The translations under genes were made by a program, and so were the position numbers. Below the pieces are notes generated by a model that saw nothing but the letters and a program-made list of their open reading frames with translations, had not been told where the DNA came from and ran no database searches. From Plasmodium malariae (Eukaryota; Apicomplexa; Aconoidasida; Haemosporida; Plasmodiidae), in contig NC_041779.1 in assembly GCF_900090045.1 (NCBI RefSeq), forward strand, positions 1,513,001 through 1,577,000: 64,000 nucleotides of DNA. The letters run 5' to 3'. Of this stretch, positions 1 to 12,247 are shown in pieces (position 1 is the stretch's first letter; each line of letters starts with the position of its first letter).

Positions 1-3000
1 TATTATATTTATTATTAAAATTTTCGTAGTTGTCTATTTTTTCGACTAGTAGTAGTTGCTCTACTTTTTTTATGCTACTTTTGAGATTTTTATCATAATT
101 AATATCTTTAATAGTATAGTCATATTCTTTTATTAATTCTTTTAATTTGTGTGTAAGATTATTAAATATATCTTTATTTTTTAAAAAATTTTCTTTTAAT
201 CTTATTCTTATTTCGTTTATCTGTGCTTGATTTTTTTTAATTACCTCTTCGTATATAATACCTAAGTCTATTTTTTCGAAGCATTTTATGTACTCTTCTT
301 TTTCTAAATTCATTTTTATTTTTAGAAGAAATTCCAGCATCATATTTTTGAAATATTCGTAGTATCCTCTCACAAAAGCTTCAAACCCATTTTTCAATTG
401 ACTGATATTGAATAGGATCTCGTCATAATTTAGTGAACTATAAAGGATCATACAGTAAAATTCTTCATTCATTATTATATCGTTGCTGGTATGTCCATCA
501 AGGTTATAGTTCTTATCTTGCATAGTATTAGTCTGTTCTTCATTTTTCCTTCTTCCACTTTGAAGATTTATTTCTCTCATGATGTGAACTATATTCTTTC
601 TTATGACATTTTTTTCCTTTGTTATGTAATTATTTTTTACCTTTTTTTCTTTTTCCTTTTTATATTTACTTGTACTCATCTTTTTTTCATTTTTTTTGTA
701 GAGTATATCTCCAGAGTTCTTATTCTTGGTGCTATAGAGTAGACCTTTCATGTTATGCTTATAATTATCATATGTGTACTGCATGATGTTGGATTCATTG
801 TATATGTATGTATAGTTACCCTTAACTAGCTGTTTCACTATATCCCTTTCGTTCTCTTCGACAACACACTTGGGTGTGCTAATCTCCTCATCTTTCCCTG
901 CGTCTGCCTCTACCTCTTCTGCTAGTTCCGCTGCTACTTCGGCGTCATTTCCATTTATCCCTTCGCTTGAAGTCTTCGCGCCTTTGCGTTGACCCTTAGT
1001 AGTAGGCTTGTCGCTGGTTCTAGTGGAGGTACCCCCTTGTTTTCTTACTCCGTTATCTTGCAAAAAAGTACTATTGACATCTCTTTCAATGCAATTTTTG
1101 TTCATTTTCTTTTTCTCTTTGTTTCCCTCCACAGTTTCTTCCTCATCAGAGCTTATTATCTTGGCCTTCTTCAATACAAAGGAAAAGAATTTATATGAGT
1201 ATTCTCTTAATTCTGTGATAAAATTGTCGTTAAGGCTATATATTTCTTCTTGTGCGCTTTTTATAAATGTTAACAATCTATTTTCTCTTTCTTCATTAAT
1301 TAGTAAAAATTTATTTAATTCAATATAATCATTACATTTTAAGCATTTGTTCATATTTTTATTATACTCATTTAGTAGTATGTGCAACTCTTGTTTTATG
1401 CTATAACTTCTTATCTCACAATAATGTACATTCTTTTTTATCTTCCTATCAATTTCAGCGTGTGTTACAAATATATCTCTTTTTAATGATTCTATTAATC
1501 CAAAAAAAGTTAATAAGAAATAATCATCTCGAAGATTTAGTACATTGTAGTAGTTCAAAATATTTGATATGGAACTTTCAAACGTCTTCTTGTTTTTATT
1601 TAGACAGTTCATCATACTTTCCTCGTCGCTTCGTACATTTACATCTCTGTTTTGTTTTTCACCACCCACATTTTTTCTTCCCTTTTCTGTGTCTCGTTCT
1701 TTCTCCGCGTCGTTACCATTGCATCTGCTTCTACGTCTATTTTTGCTCCTGCTTCTGTTCCTAATTCTTCTTCTTTCATTGGCTCTGCTACCAACTCCGT
1801 CCTTCTTCCTACAGTCAAACGTGGGAGCTACGCCACGTAAGGGGGAAGTACCAGTCATTGTGTCCTCGTAAATTTTTTCGTGTGCACTTTTGTCTACAAC
1901 TGGGTCTACGTCTACGTCTACACCACCCTTGGGTGATCCCGTTTTGCTTTCCCTTCTTTTGTTCATTTTGTTCATTACGTCCACTTTGTCCATTTCGTTC
2001 ATTACGTCCACTTCGCCCATTTCGTTCATTACGTCCACTTTGTCCATTTTGTTCATTACGTCCACTTCGCCCATTTTGTTCATTACGTCCACTTCGCCCA
2101 TTTCGTTCATTACGTCCACTTCGCCCATTTCGTTCATTACGTCCACTTCGCCCATTTCGTTCATTACGTCCACTTTGTCCATTTTGTTCATTACGTCCAT
2201 ATCGTTTATTTCCCTTTTTTTTTTATTTTTTTTTGCCTCCCTTTGTGGCCCCCTCTTACAACCAATGATGGATAGAAAATTTTTTAAATCGAAAAAGATG
2301 CCGAAAATAATGTGCCTGTAGAGCAATATCTTAACTTTTATTTCGTCATATCGTTTGATGTACTCTTCATAATATTTATTCAAATAGATGTAGAAGTCGT
2401 GGTAAGTATCATCTATAGAAAAAAAATCATAGAAGAACTGTTCCTTTTTAAGTGTATTCCTTTTATTATATATGGTAATATAATTAACTTGAAGCATTTT
2501 TATTAAGTGTGTTAATACTTTTTCATTTGATAAATTCTTCATAAAATTTTGTGATATCAAAGAATAAATATGACAAGTGTGTATATAGTCATTTCCATTA
2601 ATAATAGGAAAGAACAGAGTTTCACATTTAGAATATTTATCATATACATAATTATATATCTTTAATATATAATCATTAAAATGACTTAAGAATACTAAAA
2701 AGAACTGTTTATTGTTTTCATTTTTATCATTAATTATATCATATACTTGTTTTGTTGTAAAAAATATGGTCTCTTTTAACTTTACTTCTAATTGTTCTGT
2801 ATAAGTATTTACTCCTTTCATACAGTCATCTTGTTTTTTTTCAAAATATAAAGTAAAATTTTTTATATATTCATTTAATGTTGTAAATGATTTTTGAATA
2901 GTTACCCATTTGTCTTTGATCATAGCTCTTTTTTCATCTACTTTTTTTTTTATTTCGTTTGATATGTACACTTTAATCTCTTCTGCCATAACATCGGTGT

Positions 3001-4102
3001 TATCATTACTAGTAGAGACATTTCCATTACTACTATCACCATTAATATTGATGATTCTGTCATATATATGTGAGTTCATTAAATGTTCATAATATTTTAC
3101 ATTAATCTCATAGCGACTTTTGTAGTCATTTTGTTCACACGTATTTATACCCTTCACATTCCACTGTAAGTTAACTGTTTCTTCAATATGTCTTTCTATC
3201 AGATTGAGGGTGCTTTCCATTTCTTTTTTTAGCAAACTTGCTTTTATAAATATATTTTCCTTTATTTCATCTATGTAGTTAGTTACATCTCTGTCGTACT
3301 GTTTTAAGTATTCACAGGTAATATCTTCGCATTTACTTAAATATCTGTTACTAACTTTTAGTTTTAACTTCTTCATTTTTATAAAAGATTTATTATTAAT
3401 TGTATTACATAGCTTTTCCTGCTCAGAATTTTTTTTTTTATTTTCATTTCTCACTATTATCTTGTTATTTGTATACATTCTACTTTTTTTTCCTTCCCCA
3501 TTTTTTTTTTTTACATTATTTATTTTTTCTTGTGTCTTATCAAAATTGTGAAGAGGGGGAACAACTCCATCTGGATTCCACCGCATTTTGTCGTCCATAA
3601 CTCGCCCACCACTGCAATCGCCATCATTATTGCTGTTTCCATTATTATTGTTGTTTTTATCATTATTGCTGTTTCCATTATTATTGTTGTTTTTATCATT
3701 ATTGCTGTTTCCATTATTATTGTTGTTTCTATCATTATTGTTGTTTCTATCATTATTGTTATTTCCATCATGATTGCTATTTTCATCATCATTCCTATTT
3801 CCAATATCATTATTGTTACTGTTACTGTTCCTGCTACGGTTTTTCCCGCTGTGCGTTGCTATATATTCTTCTACCAGTTCTTCGTGGCTTGCCTTTTTTC
3901 TCTCTGCCTCTTCTTCCACTTGTTCTCTTACTGTTACCTGAACATCCTTTTCCCTTAGCTCTTCCTTTATATGCACTTTAAAATTATTTACGTCAAAAAA
4001 TTTTTCTTTTTTTTTTTTATTTTCAGTTATGATGTCTTCTCTTTTCTTCTTGTTCTGAAGGAAGCTTTTGAGCTTTTCCCTAAACGTTGAACAGTTTTTC
4101 AT
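1..4102 (-). CDS. Large unrecognised Plasmodium protein, N-terminal part (runs off the left edge)
   Basis: The reverse-strand frame is open from an ATG at 4102 to the window edge, about 1,367 codons; I found no stop in the stretches I translated. The protein starts MKNCSTFREKL and is rich in Lys/Glu, then carries an Asn/Asp/Ser low-complexity tract (about 3600-3800). A long charged, probably coiled-coil region follows (about 3450-2230). Next comes a nine-residue repeat MNEMGEVDV encoded by about nine 27-bp units (1970-2206), then more acidic sequence. I see no signal peptide, membrane segment or catalytic motif and do not recognise a family. The frame stays open about 40 codons upstream of the ATG without another ATG, so a short upstream exon is possible. 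All forward-strand open frames over this stretch are shadows of the repeats and A-rich codons. The gene is convincing; its function is unknown. Confidence 0.85.
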   Translation of the reverse strand, partial: MKNCSTFREKLKSFLQNKKKREDIITENKKKKEKFFDVNNFKVHIKEELREKDVQVTVREQVEEEAERKKASHEELVEEYIATHSGKNRSRNSNSNNNDIGNRNDDENSNHDGNNNNDRNNNNDRNNNNNGNSNNDKNNNNNGNSNNDKNNNNNGNSNNDGDCSGGRVMDDKMRWNPDGVVPPLHNFDKTQEKINNVKKKNGEGKKSRMYTNNKIIVRNENKKKNSEQEKLCNTINNKSFIKMKKLKLKVSNRYLSKCEDITCEYLKQYDRDVTNYIDEIKENIFIKASLLKKEMESTLNLIERHIEETVNLQWNVKGINTCEQNDYKSRYEINVKYYEHLMNSHIYDRIININGDSSNGNVSTSNDNTDVMAEEIKVYISNEIKKKVDEKRAMIKDKWVTIQKSFTTLNEYIKNFTLYFEKKQDDCMKGVNTYTEQLEVKLKETIFFTTKQVYDIINDKNENNKQFFLVFLSHFNDYILKIYNYVYDKYSKCETLFFPIINGNDYIHTCHIYSLISQNFMKNLSNEKVLTHLIKMLQVNYITIYNKRNTLKKEQFFYDFFSIDDTYHDFYIYLNKYYEEYIKRYDEIKVKILLYRHIIFGIFFDLKNFLSIIGCKRGPQREAKKNKKKREINDMDVMNKMDKVDVMNEMGEVDVMNEMGEVDVMNEMGEVDVMNKMGEVDVMNKMDKVDVMNEMGEVDVMNEMDKVDVMNKMNKRRESKTGSPKGGVDVDVDPVVDKSAHEKIYEDTMTGTSPLRGVAPTFDCRKKDGVGSRANERRRIRNRSRSKNRRRSRCNGNDAEKERDTEKGRKNVGGEKQNRDVNVRSDEESMMNCLNKNKKTFESSISNILNYYNVLNLRDDYFLLTFFGLIESLKRDIFVTHAEIDRKIKKNVHYCEIRSYSIKQELHILLNEYNKNMNKCLKCNDYIELNKFLLINEERENRLLTFIKSAQEEIYSLNDNFITELREYSYKFFSFVLKKAKIISSDEEETVEGNKEKKKMNKNCIERDVNSTFLQDNGVRKQGGTSTRTSDKPTTKGQRKGAKTSSEGINGNDAEVAAELAEEVEADAGKDEEISTPKCVVEENERDIVKQLVKGNYTYIYNESNIMQYTYDNYKHNMKGLLYSTKNKNSGDILYKKNEKKMSTSKYKKEKEKKVKNNYITKEKNVIRKNIVHIMREINLQSGRRKNEEQTNTMQDKNYNLDGHTSNDIIMNEEFYCMILYSSLNYDEILFNISQLKNGFEAFVRGYYEYFKNMMLEFLLKIKMNLEKEEYIKCFEKIDLGIIYEEVIKKNQAQINEIRIRLKENFLKNKDIFNNLTHKLKELIKEYDYTIKDINYDKNLKSSIKKVEQLLLVEKIDNYENFNNKYN
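1970..2206 (-). repeat. 27-bp coding tandem repeat, about 9 units
   Basis: Units differ mainly at two positions (ttcgcc/ttgtc and tcg/ttg variants). In the gene frame each unit gives MNE(K)MGEVDV. The last unit, near 2191, is degenerate. The array keeps the reading frame because the unit is a multiple of three. Confidence 0.9.
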
Positions 4103-6892
4103 TTCTGTGAGTTCAATTTTTTTAATCTTATGATTAGCAGATGTTGTTTTTGATATTACCTGCTTTATTATTGCTATTTTGATGCTTAGCTCTTGCTGTA
4201 TTATGCTTCCTTTTTGCTAATTTCTGTTTTATTTTTTTCCTTTTACGAAATATTGTAGAGACCACTTAATTTTAAATGTGTGTGTGCACATGTGTCATCT
4301 TTTCATGCTTTTCGAGTTTAGTGCAAAACGGTTGATTATTTTGTTTTCCCATAAAAATAAGCCTCTTTGTATACGTGTGTACGTGTGTTAAATTGTGTAT
4401 ATATATGTATATATTCATATATATATACGTACGTTTATACATATGTGTTTATGTTCACAATATACGCAATGTTATGCCAAGTAAAAGAACTATTAAAAGC
4501 GCGTAGCCTGAGGATTTTTTTTTTTTTTTTTTTTTTTTTTACGTAAGAAAAATAATTTAGCTATTTTTTTGAGGAAAACAAAAATGAAAAATATTCCGAA
4601 ATTTATTACGATAAAAATATATATGTGCATAACTAGGGTGATTATGATTTTTGAATAAAGACCTATTTTGCTATAAAACAAATTTATAAATTTGATATTG
4701 TCCCTTCTGGATTAGATTAAAAGGAACAAAACAAGAAAAAAAAAAAAAAGCAAAATTAATATATAAAATTTGTAAAAACAAGGAAAGGAATAAGTTGAAA
4801 AAATCATTGTTCCAATAAAAAAAAAAAAATAAAATAAAAAAATAAAGTAAATATCTGTCTTAATTACACATATGCACAAAATCATAAGCGAAGAGCACGA
4901 GAACGGTGGAATACAAGCATTTGTATCATTTAGTGCTTTATTTTTCCATTACACATGCATATATATTATTTACGTATATGTACATGTATATGAAGCCCCA
5001 TATATATGTTCGAGCAACCGATTGTCCTTTCTATAAAAATTTGCTCACTTTTATAAAACTTGTCATTTTGTTTTTAAAACAACATTGTGTTAACTTATAT
5101 GCCGGATTATAAAACGAGTGGATCTATCTTTTTTGTTAATGCATATTCACCCCTCATTTTGCTTGACTGTCAAAAACAGTAACGCCAAATTTGAAGTGAA
5201 ATGGGAAAAAAAAAAAAAAGAAATAAAGACAAAATAAAATAAAAGTAAAATAGAAATAAAATAAAGTAAAATAAGAACAAAATAAAATTACAACATCAAT
5301 TTTAACCCTTTTCTCTTTATGTGGCCTTATATATATAGCGAACATTTATTTGACGGGAGTATTTTTAAAATTATAGGTTTCATTCTTATATCTCTTATTT
5401 CGAGAGCATCATATCTTTTGTTCAGTTATTTATGCCACTTTAAGAGAGATAATTCGACATAAATGTGCGAGTATAATATATGTATATTTTAAAGCGTACA
5501 CACATGCGTATTGCCGCCGTTTTGTCTTACCAAACACAAAACAGGACTGAAAAATTGAAGAATGGGAAAAATGAAATTATGTGGTGCTTTACACTTGTCA
5601 TAAAAACTTCTTTTCGTAAACAAAGTTGAGACCTCAAAGGGAAATTATTTAAAACAATTAAATATATTTTGGTACGTTTTTTTTTTTTTTTTTTTTTTTT
5701 TTCTTTTTTAAGAATTACTATTGGAGTAAAATAAAAATAAAAGCAATCCTTGGCTATGCAGAAAAATAAAATGTACAAGTTTTTTCATGTGCTTCTTCAT
5801 TATATAGCATATTATTAGAAACCTTCATTGAAAATAATAAATTTCGATGAAATGTTATTAGTATGTAAATTTTATTTTGTTTGTGTGACATAATTTGCTG
5901 TTATGTACCTGTAACAGTTTTCCCTTTTTAATTAAAAAAGGCAAGAGTTCCTTTTTTTTTTTTTTTTTTTATATTTGTTATATAAGAAACTTATTTTTTG
6001 TTAAAAAATACTGGAGCTCAAAAAGAAGTTTTAATATATTTGTTCTCATATATGAGTGTTTTTTTTTTTTTTTTTTTCTTTTTCTTTCTTGCTATTCTTG
6101 TTAATCTTGGAGAGAGTGTCTTATTTTTTGAAACAACATCTGCATGCATCATTTGACGAAAATTATTTAAAATTTTATTTTTGACTTTTTTAATGTTTAA
6201 ATGTTTTGGTGTTTTAATGTTTTAATGTTTTAATGTTTTAATGTTTTGGTGTTTTAATGTTTTTATGTTTTTTTTTTTTTTTTTTTTTTTTTTCTTACAA
6301 TCATTTGACTTTTACGTTGAATGTTTTCATATCAAAAATTATTTTTTTTTGGTATATTTTTTCCATATACTATTAAAAGGCTTTTTTTGTTATATATTTT
6401 TTTTTATATTTTGTTAAGTTATTTCCATTTTTTGTAATCGTGTGTATATATTTTTTATAGATGGAAAATGTAAATTTAAAAAAAAAAAAATCAGTGTATC
6501 TATATATTAACCTTTGAACATTGATTATTAATACAATTAAAAAAAAAAAAAAAAAAAACCTACATGTATTGAAGTCGTTAAGAATAAAATTTCGCTTCAG
6601 CAGATTGTAAAATTGCTTTTTTGTATGATGTTCATTTTACATATTTGTTTTTTGCAATATTTTTCCATTGAATGAAGCATTTTCACATTTAATTTATATA
6701 CTTATAAACACACATATACATATATAAGCACATTATATATCTTTTATTTTTTTTTTTGTAAATTTTAAAAAAGGTATATAGAAAGCACTTACTCGAAATA
6801 CATTAATTGTATTTCCATTGCATGAAATTTTACAAGTCTTCTTTTTTGTGCCTTTGCACTGTCCTATGTTATTTATACATACATATATACAA

Positions 6893-6941
<49 letters not shown>

Positions 6942-7091
6942 AAAACACGCTGCATTTATATGTAATATTGAATGCACGTCCGTATATATACACACGCATA
7001 CATGCTCATATAAGGTAAAGATAAAACGACGCACAAATTACATTCAGTTTCAACAAAAGCATAACGGAGCTAATTCTATATATGAACAAAT
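4103..7091. other. Divergent intergenic region, AT-rich, no gene seen
   Basis: This lies between the start of the reverse-strand gene and the forward gene at 7092, so it should hold both promoters. It contains long poly(T)/poly(A) runs (for example near 4514, 5680, 5950, 6060 and 6270), a TTTTAATG-type short repeat at 6185-6265 and a TA dinucleotide run at about 6898-6940. Short open frames here are poly-Phe/Lys or TATA-type and do not look coding. Confidence 0.6.
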
Positions 7092-7484
7092 ATGGTCATT
7101 CATAATATTGAAGATATGGATGTTGTAGAAATAAGTTACAGCGATTATAGTTATAATTCCGATACAACTGCAAGCTCTGATACTAGCGATAATGATGAGA
7201 ATGGTATAAAAATTCAAATAAAAATCAGGAGAGCTATTGAAAATAGAATATTATATGAAACGAATAAAAAAAAGAAAAGAAAATTACTTAATTTTGAAAA
7301 AAATTTTAAAAAAAGAAAGAACATGAAGATTGAGGGGGTAGGTTATAAAATAATAAGTAGAAAATTAAAACTTTTTAAAAATCACGATCTGAAAGAGAAT
7401 GCTGAAAATATGGTGAATTCGGCGAATAATAAGGACACTAATCATGCAGAGAATTTTAGTACAAGCAGATCCCATATGAAGTGA
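7092..7484 (+). CDS. Small basic protein of unknown function (or first exon of a longer gene)
   Basis: Open frame of 130 codons starting MVIHNIEDMDVV. It begins with an acidic Ser/Asp stretch (residues about 12-38) followed by a very basic Lys-rich part (about 40-100). There is no signal peptide or membrane segment, and I recognise no family. Codon content is less repetitive than the flanks, which supports real coding. The last codons read ATGAAGTGAGTACTT, so the TGA stop overlaps a good splice donor (GTGAGT). The frame may therefore be exon 1 of a spliced gene whose next exon I could not locate. Confidence 0.6.
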   Translation: MVIHNIEDMDVVEISYSDYSYNSDTTASSDTSDNDENGIKIQIKIRRAIENRILYETNKKKKRKLLNFEKNFKKRKNMKIEGVGYKIISRKLKLFKNHDLKENAENMVNSANNKDTNHAENFSTSRSHMK

Positions 7485-8246
7485 GTACTTGAAAATTCAT
7501 GGGTATCGGAGAAAAAATATCATTGGATAAAAATAAATACACATATAATATATATGGGTATAAAACAAAACAGAGCTATACTTAAATTAACACAACCGTA
7601 ATTACCCACATATAAGACAAAAACGAAAGCAGGAATTTTCTTGCTAGCATTTGAGGCAACTTATGGAATATAAAGAAAAAATTCTGAACATAATCATAAA
7701 ATGAGATATGGCGTGTTAAAGAAAATTGTGTGTGCAAAATTTTATTTACTTTTTTTATATGAGAGAAAAAAAAAAAAAAATAAATGAAGTAAATGTTTTA
7801 ATAAAACATTCCTTTTAACTATAAGATGGAAATAACTAATATCACTTATATATAAGGGGTGCAAAATATTATAGAAGAGCAGATTTAATTTGGTTAATTT
7901 TAAATTTAATATGACCTAGTCATAAAAAAATAGATGAGAAGAAAAAAAAAAAAAAAATTTTTATAATAATGGGAGGAATTTATTTACCTTTAATTGAGTA
8001 AATAATTTCAGTGAAGAAAAATCTACTTTAAAAAAATCTTGAGACATGATAGAAATTTTAAGAAAAGTTTAAGTCATATAGGGAGTTTTAAGAAAAATAT
8101 ATACACCTTACTAGTTCAAAGCTTATTACTCTACATTTATGTGAACATGCATATATATATGTATATATAAGTGCCTAGCGTGAGATGTGATGACATGCGT
8201 GTTTTGCTATGAAGGCATTTTCACTTTTTTGTATTCTTAATCGATT

Positions 8247-8284
<38 letters not shown>

Positions 8285-8911
8285 CATTATTTCAATGCGT
8301 CTTTTAATTATTGATATCCCATTTTGAATAACATTATTTATGCATCCATATATATCTGCATATTTTTTTGTTCTTTTTTAAGGTTTTAAATTTATATTCC
8401 TTTTTATCTATAGAAAAAAAAAAAAAAGAAGTAATGTATATAAATATCCTGTATAAAAGTAGTACGTATTTATTAGTGTACATACAAGAAAAAGATTATC
8501 TACACGTATAAATATTATTGCTTTTTCTTCTGTGTTTTCTTTTACAACTATTATATATATATAATTTTTTTTTTTATATGTATGAATAATTTATTTCAGT
8601 TAATTTAATAATTTTTCTTAACACATTCTAATTTTTTTACATATCATTTTTTTTCCTTATTGTTGTGCTATTCATTGTGCTACACACTGTTGTTCTTTTC
8701 ACTGTGCTTTTCATTGTTGTGCTATTCATTGTACCATACATTATCTTGCTGTTCACAACTATAGTAGTTCCTTTTTTTGTTCCTTAGTAGTTTTGCGTCT
8801 TGCTCACTATTGTGCCATTTAATTTTTTTTTTTTTTTTTGTGCACCTTAACAACTTTGTGCTAAAACTCTTTTATAATAAAAAGAATAATATTTTATTTA
8901 AAGAATAAAAT
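7485..8911. other. Intergenic region, homopolymer-rich
   Basis: Contains A runs (near 7768 and 7943), a T run near 8249-8280 and a loose repeat of a TTCATTGTGCTA-like motif at about 8665-8750. No coding-like frame of useful length was seen. Confidence 0.5.
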
Positions 8912-9232
8912 ATGAGGCTAAATATTTATAGTGCATTTTTTTTTTTATTTTTACTTTTGTCCTGCCCTTCTAATAGCATGAATAACAAGATGGAAGAAAA
9001 GCGAAAAATAAGGAATGAGCCAAGTGCTGTAACAATAGAAATTCTTCCACCTGATGATGACAATGATACTTTTGAGCTAAATGATTACTTATTATATGAG
9101 TTTCTAGATAACAACAATAATAATGATAATAATAGTGATAATAATAATGATAATATTAATAGTAATAATATTAATAGTAATAATATTAATAGTAATAATA
9201 TTAATAGTAATAATATTAATAGTAATGTGTAA
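8912..9232 (+). CDS. Small secreted low-complexity protein, unknown
   Basis: Frame of 106 codons with ATG at 8912. The N-terminus (residues 1-22, MRLNIYSAFFFLFLLLSCPS) is a classic signal peptide. A short charged region (about 23-68) with an acidic EILPPDDDND segment follows, and the C-terminal third is an Asn/Ser/Ile tandem repeat, mostly INSNN units. The product should enter the secretory pathway. There is no export motif of the RxLxE/Q type that I can point to with confidence. The stop follows the repeat directly, so the frame could be a first exon. No family recognised. Confidence 0.55.
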   Translation: MRLNIYSAFFFLFLLLSCPSNSMNNKMEEKRKIRNEPSAVTIEILPPDDDNDTFELNDYLLYEFLDNNNNNDNNSDNNNDNINSNNINSNNINSNNINSNNINSNV

Positions 9233-10612
9233 TTATAACGTCTAGGGGGGAAGAACATAATGCAGCAGGATTAAATTCAAATAAGTGAAATAGAAAATAA
9301 TGATATGCAAGAATATACAAAAGTAGAATGAACTAGTTTATTTATTAAAGTTACTAGGTATAATTTTAAAATGTAAGTATAAAACTAAGTGAAATATTCA
9401 GGAAGAGCATAGCCCGAGTCCAGAATAATATGTATAAATCTCCCGTCTAATGTATTTAAAAGAAGGGGAATCTATAAAAGACTCTCACTACATTTATGCG
9501 TTTATACATACAATCATACATATGCATATATATATAAGTATTTTTGTGTATAAATTTAAAGCTGGAAAGTTTTGCCTACCTTGCCAAAGGACATACATGT
9601 ACATATATATGTATATATATATTTATTTATTCATATATTTATTTATTTAAGGTGTTGTTATTTTCTCTTTTTTTGTTAAACATATATATGCATATGTATA
9701 TATAACTATTTTAATTATGCCCTTAAAAAATTTTACTAAATATTTGTAGTTTTACGTAAACCTTAACGATAATGGGTACTTAGATTTCAGAATTATTTTA
9801 AAATACATACAGAAGAGGAAAAAAAAAGAATTATAGATAAAAGTAAAACCATATTTTATTATACTTTTTAAACTACCGTATTTTTATGAGCCTGGAGATG
9901 ATGCGTATGTTTTCCATTTTTTAAATGTAGGTTATCTATTAATTTAATTTTGTACGTTTATTTTCTCCATGTTGTGTAGATATAATTTTTTTTTGTTCAT
10001 TCGATAAGTACATAGGTGTACATATATATATATATATAACATACATAAACGTATCATTGATTTTTTTTTTTTTTTTTTTTTTTAAATGTGAAATTACATC
10101 TTTTGCATAAAAGTTGTTTTATGTATTCAATTAGTCTCTTCTTATATTTCATTATTTTTTTTTTTTCTTCATTTTATTAGATTAAAGAATTGTATTAAAG
10201 CATGACATATACTGCTCGACAAATTATTTTTTCATTTTTTCTACTAAATCAAAGCTTTCTTGCTGCCCTTTTTATGTATTTTCTTTTGAAAACATGAGCT
10301 TCATAACTTTGTAAACTATTTTTTTTTTTTTTTTTTTTTTATATAATTAAATATTTAATATAGAAACATAATTGTTTATACATCACTACTTGAGTATACA
10401 TGTATGTATTCATATGTTTACTGATTTTCCAAAAAGGCTAATAAAATATTAAAAAATAAAGATACCTTTTTCTTTTCTTTTTTTTTTAACATAATAATAT
10501 ATACCTTGCTTGTTCAGAAATTTGGTGGAAATATTATTATCATAAACTTTGTTGTAGTTGAGAGAATAAATAAGAATAAAGAAAAAAAAAAAAAAAAAGG
10601 AACATAATTAAA
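9233..10612. other. Intergenic region upstream of the reductase gene
   Basis: AT-rich, with poly(T) runs near 10060-10083 and 10320-10340, TA-type microsatellites near 9600-9630 and 10021-10040, and a poly(A) run at about 10581. No supported gene; it presumably carries the promoter of the gene at 10613. Confidence 0.5.
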
Positions 10613-12215
10613 ATGATAAATTCATTTCCATCCTTTTTTGTGAGACCTGTATTTTATATTGGTTTAGTAGTAGTTGTAAAAAATATTTTTTATTTCGCTT
10701 ACTGGTTATTATGTTATGTAAGATATATTTTTTTTGTTTTGCATTTTTGAGAAATTCAGATTTATTTTTTAATCTATGTTACAAATGTAGGCGCGAGGAG
10801 TTAGATGAATATATGTACATTTGTGTGCGATTATGGGTTTATTTTGTATGCGTACATATTTACGCGTCCATGCTTATACATGCGTACACTAGCGCTTTGT
10901 TTCACATTTTCCCATTTCTTTTTTGTAGTTAAAATCTAAAATATTTTTAAGGAATTTGAAAAGTTATGGAGACACAGTTATAATTACTGGTTGTACAGAC
11001 GGAATAGGAAAAAGTTTAACATATTCTTTGATAAAGCATGATGTAAATTTATTGCTAATTAGCAGAAATGAAAAGGAATTGAAAAATATAAAAGTTGACT
11101 TGTTAGAAAGGAATAAAAATTATAAGGGAAGGATCGAATGTATAACTTTTGATTATAATGAAAATAATTTCTCTTCCTATAAAACTATACAAGAAAAGAT
11201 TCAAAAATTTGATGTCGGAATTTTAATTAATAATGTGGGCGTTTCTTACCCCCATCCTCTGGTATTCAGGGAGAAAAGCCAATATATGGGACGAACATAA
11301 ATTAATGTGTTTGTGTGTGTATACATATATGTATGTGTACGTATATGTATTGATTTATGCATGCTTACGTATGTATACCTGCTTGCATAGACACCCTCAT
11401 GAACGTCTTTCCCTTTTCAGTATTTCCATGAAATGGAAACGCAGTTAATTGAACGGCTTGTAAACGTAAATTTGCTCTCATCCTACTACATGACAAAATT
11501 GGTGTTACCAAGTAATTTATTGAAAAAGTTTTAATTTTAAATGCATCCTATTCTGGCGTGTATAAAATGCATATAATTTTGCGAACAACATTGCTAATGG
11601 CATTGCAAATAATAACGAAATTACATGACTATATGTATATTTTTGTAAATTTTTAGTAATGATAAAAAAGAAGAAAGGGTTAATTTTGTACACATCTAGC
11701 GGCGTATCTGCTTTACAGTCCTCCCCTCTATATACCATCTATGCATCAGTGAAGGATGCGATTTGCTCATTTGCTAATTCGTTAAGTGTATGCTTTTAAA
11801 AATGATAATATGTGTGTTTATTACAAAATGTATTTGCATGAGTTTTCTGTAACACTTTTTTTTTTTTTTTTTTTTTTTTTTTTCGTGTATACCCCCCTTT
11901 TTTTAGGTTGAATTAAAGGAATATAATATACAAATCCAGTGTCACATTCCATTGTTCATTGTAACGAAATTATCAAAGATAAGAAAGGCAAGTTTATTCG
12001 TACCGACACCAGATATGTATGCGGAAAGCGCAATTAAAAAAATGAGAGAAGGGAATATTTTACCCTACAATGTTATATGTTCACCTTATGTATTTCACAA
12101 AGTGCAAATATACTTATATAACTGTTTCCCAAAATTTCTTTTTGATGTTGTTTCATTGGCATCTCTTAAGGGAGTTAGACAAAAAGCACTGAAAAAAATG
12201 ATGAAAAGTGAGTAA
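10613..12215 (+). CDS. Very-long-chain 3-oxoacyl-CoA reductase (HSD17B12/KCR-type short-chain dehydrogenase), five exons
   Basis: Exons by splice signals and phase: 10613-10717, 10929-11261, 11421-11511, 11657-11787, 11907-12215, giving 322 residues, the normal length for the family. Exon 1 is a hydrophobic N-terminal anchor. Residues 55-62 read TGCTDGIG, the NADPH-binding TGxxxGIG motif. NNVGVSYPHP (136-145) is the signature of the ER ketoacyl-CoA reductase/17-beta-hydroxysteroid dehydrogenase 12 group. Active-site Ser is in TSSG (189-192), and Tyr205 and Lys209 form YASVK. The C-terminal part (FIVTKLSKIRKASLFVP) also matches the group. Known role: second step of very-long-chain fatty-acid elongation in the ER membrane. 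In Plasmodium it is commonly annotated as 'steroid dehydrogenase, putative'. The substrate is inferred from family, not shown here. Confidence 0.93.
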
Positions 12216-12247
12216 TGTTTTGCTATATTTTTGTTTTTGAGGTATTT

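Noticed and set aside
491..3958. Many forward-strand open frames of 60-143 codons
   Set aside because: They lie opposite the continuous reverse-strand gene and consist of Phe/Leu/Ser or repeat cycles created by its A-rich codons and 27-bp repeat.
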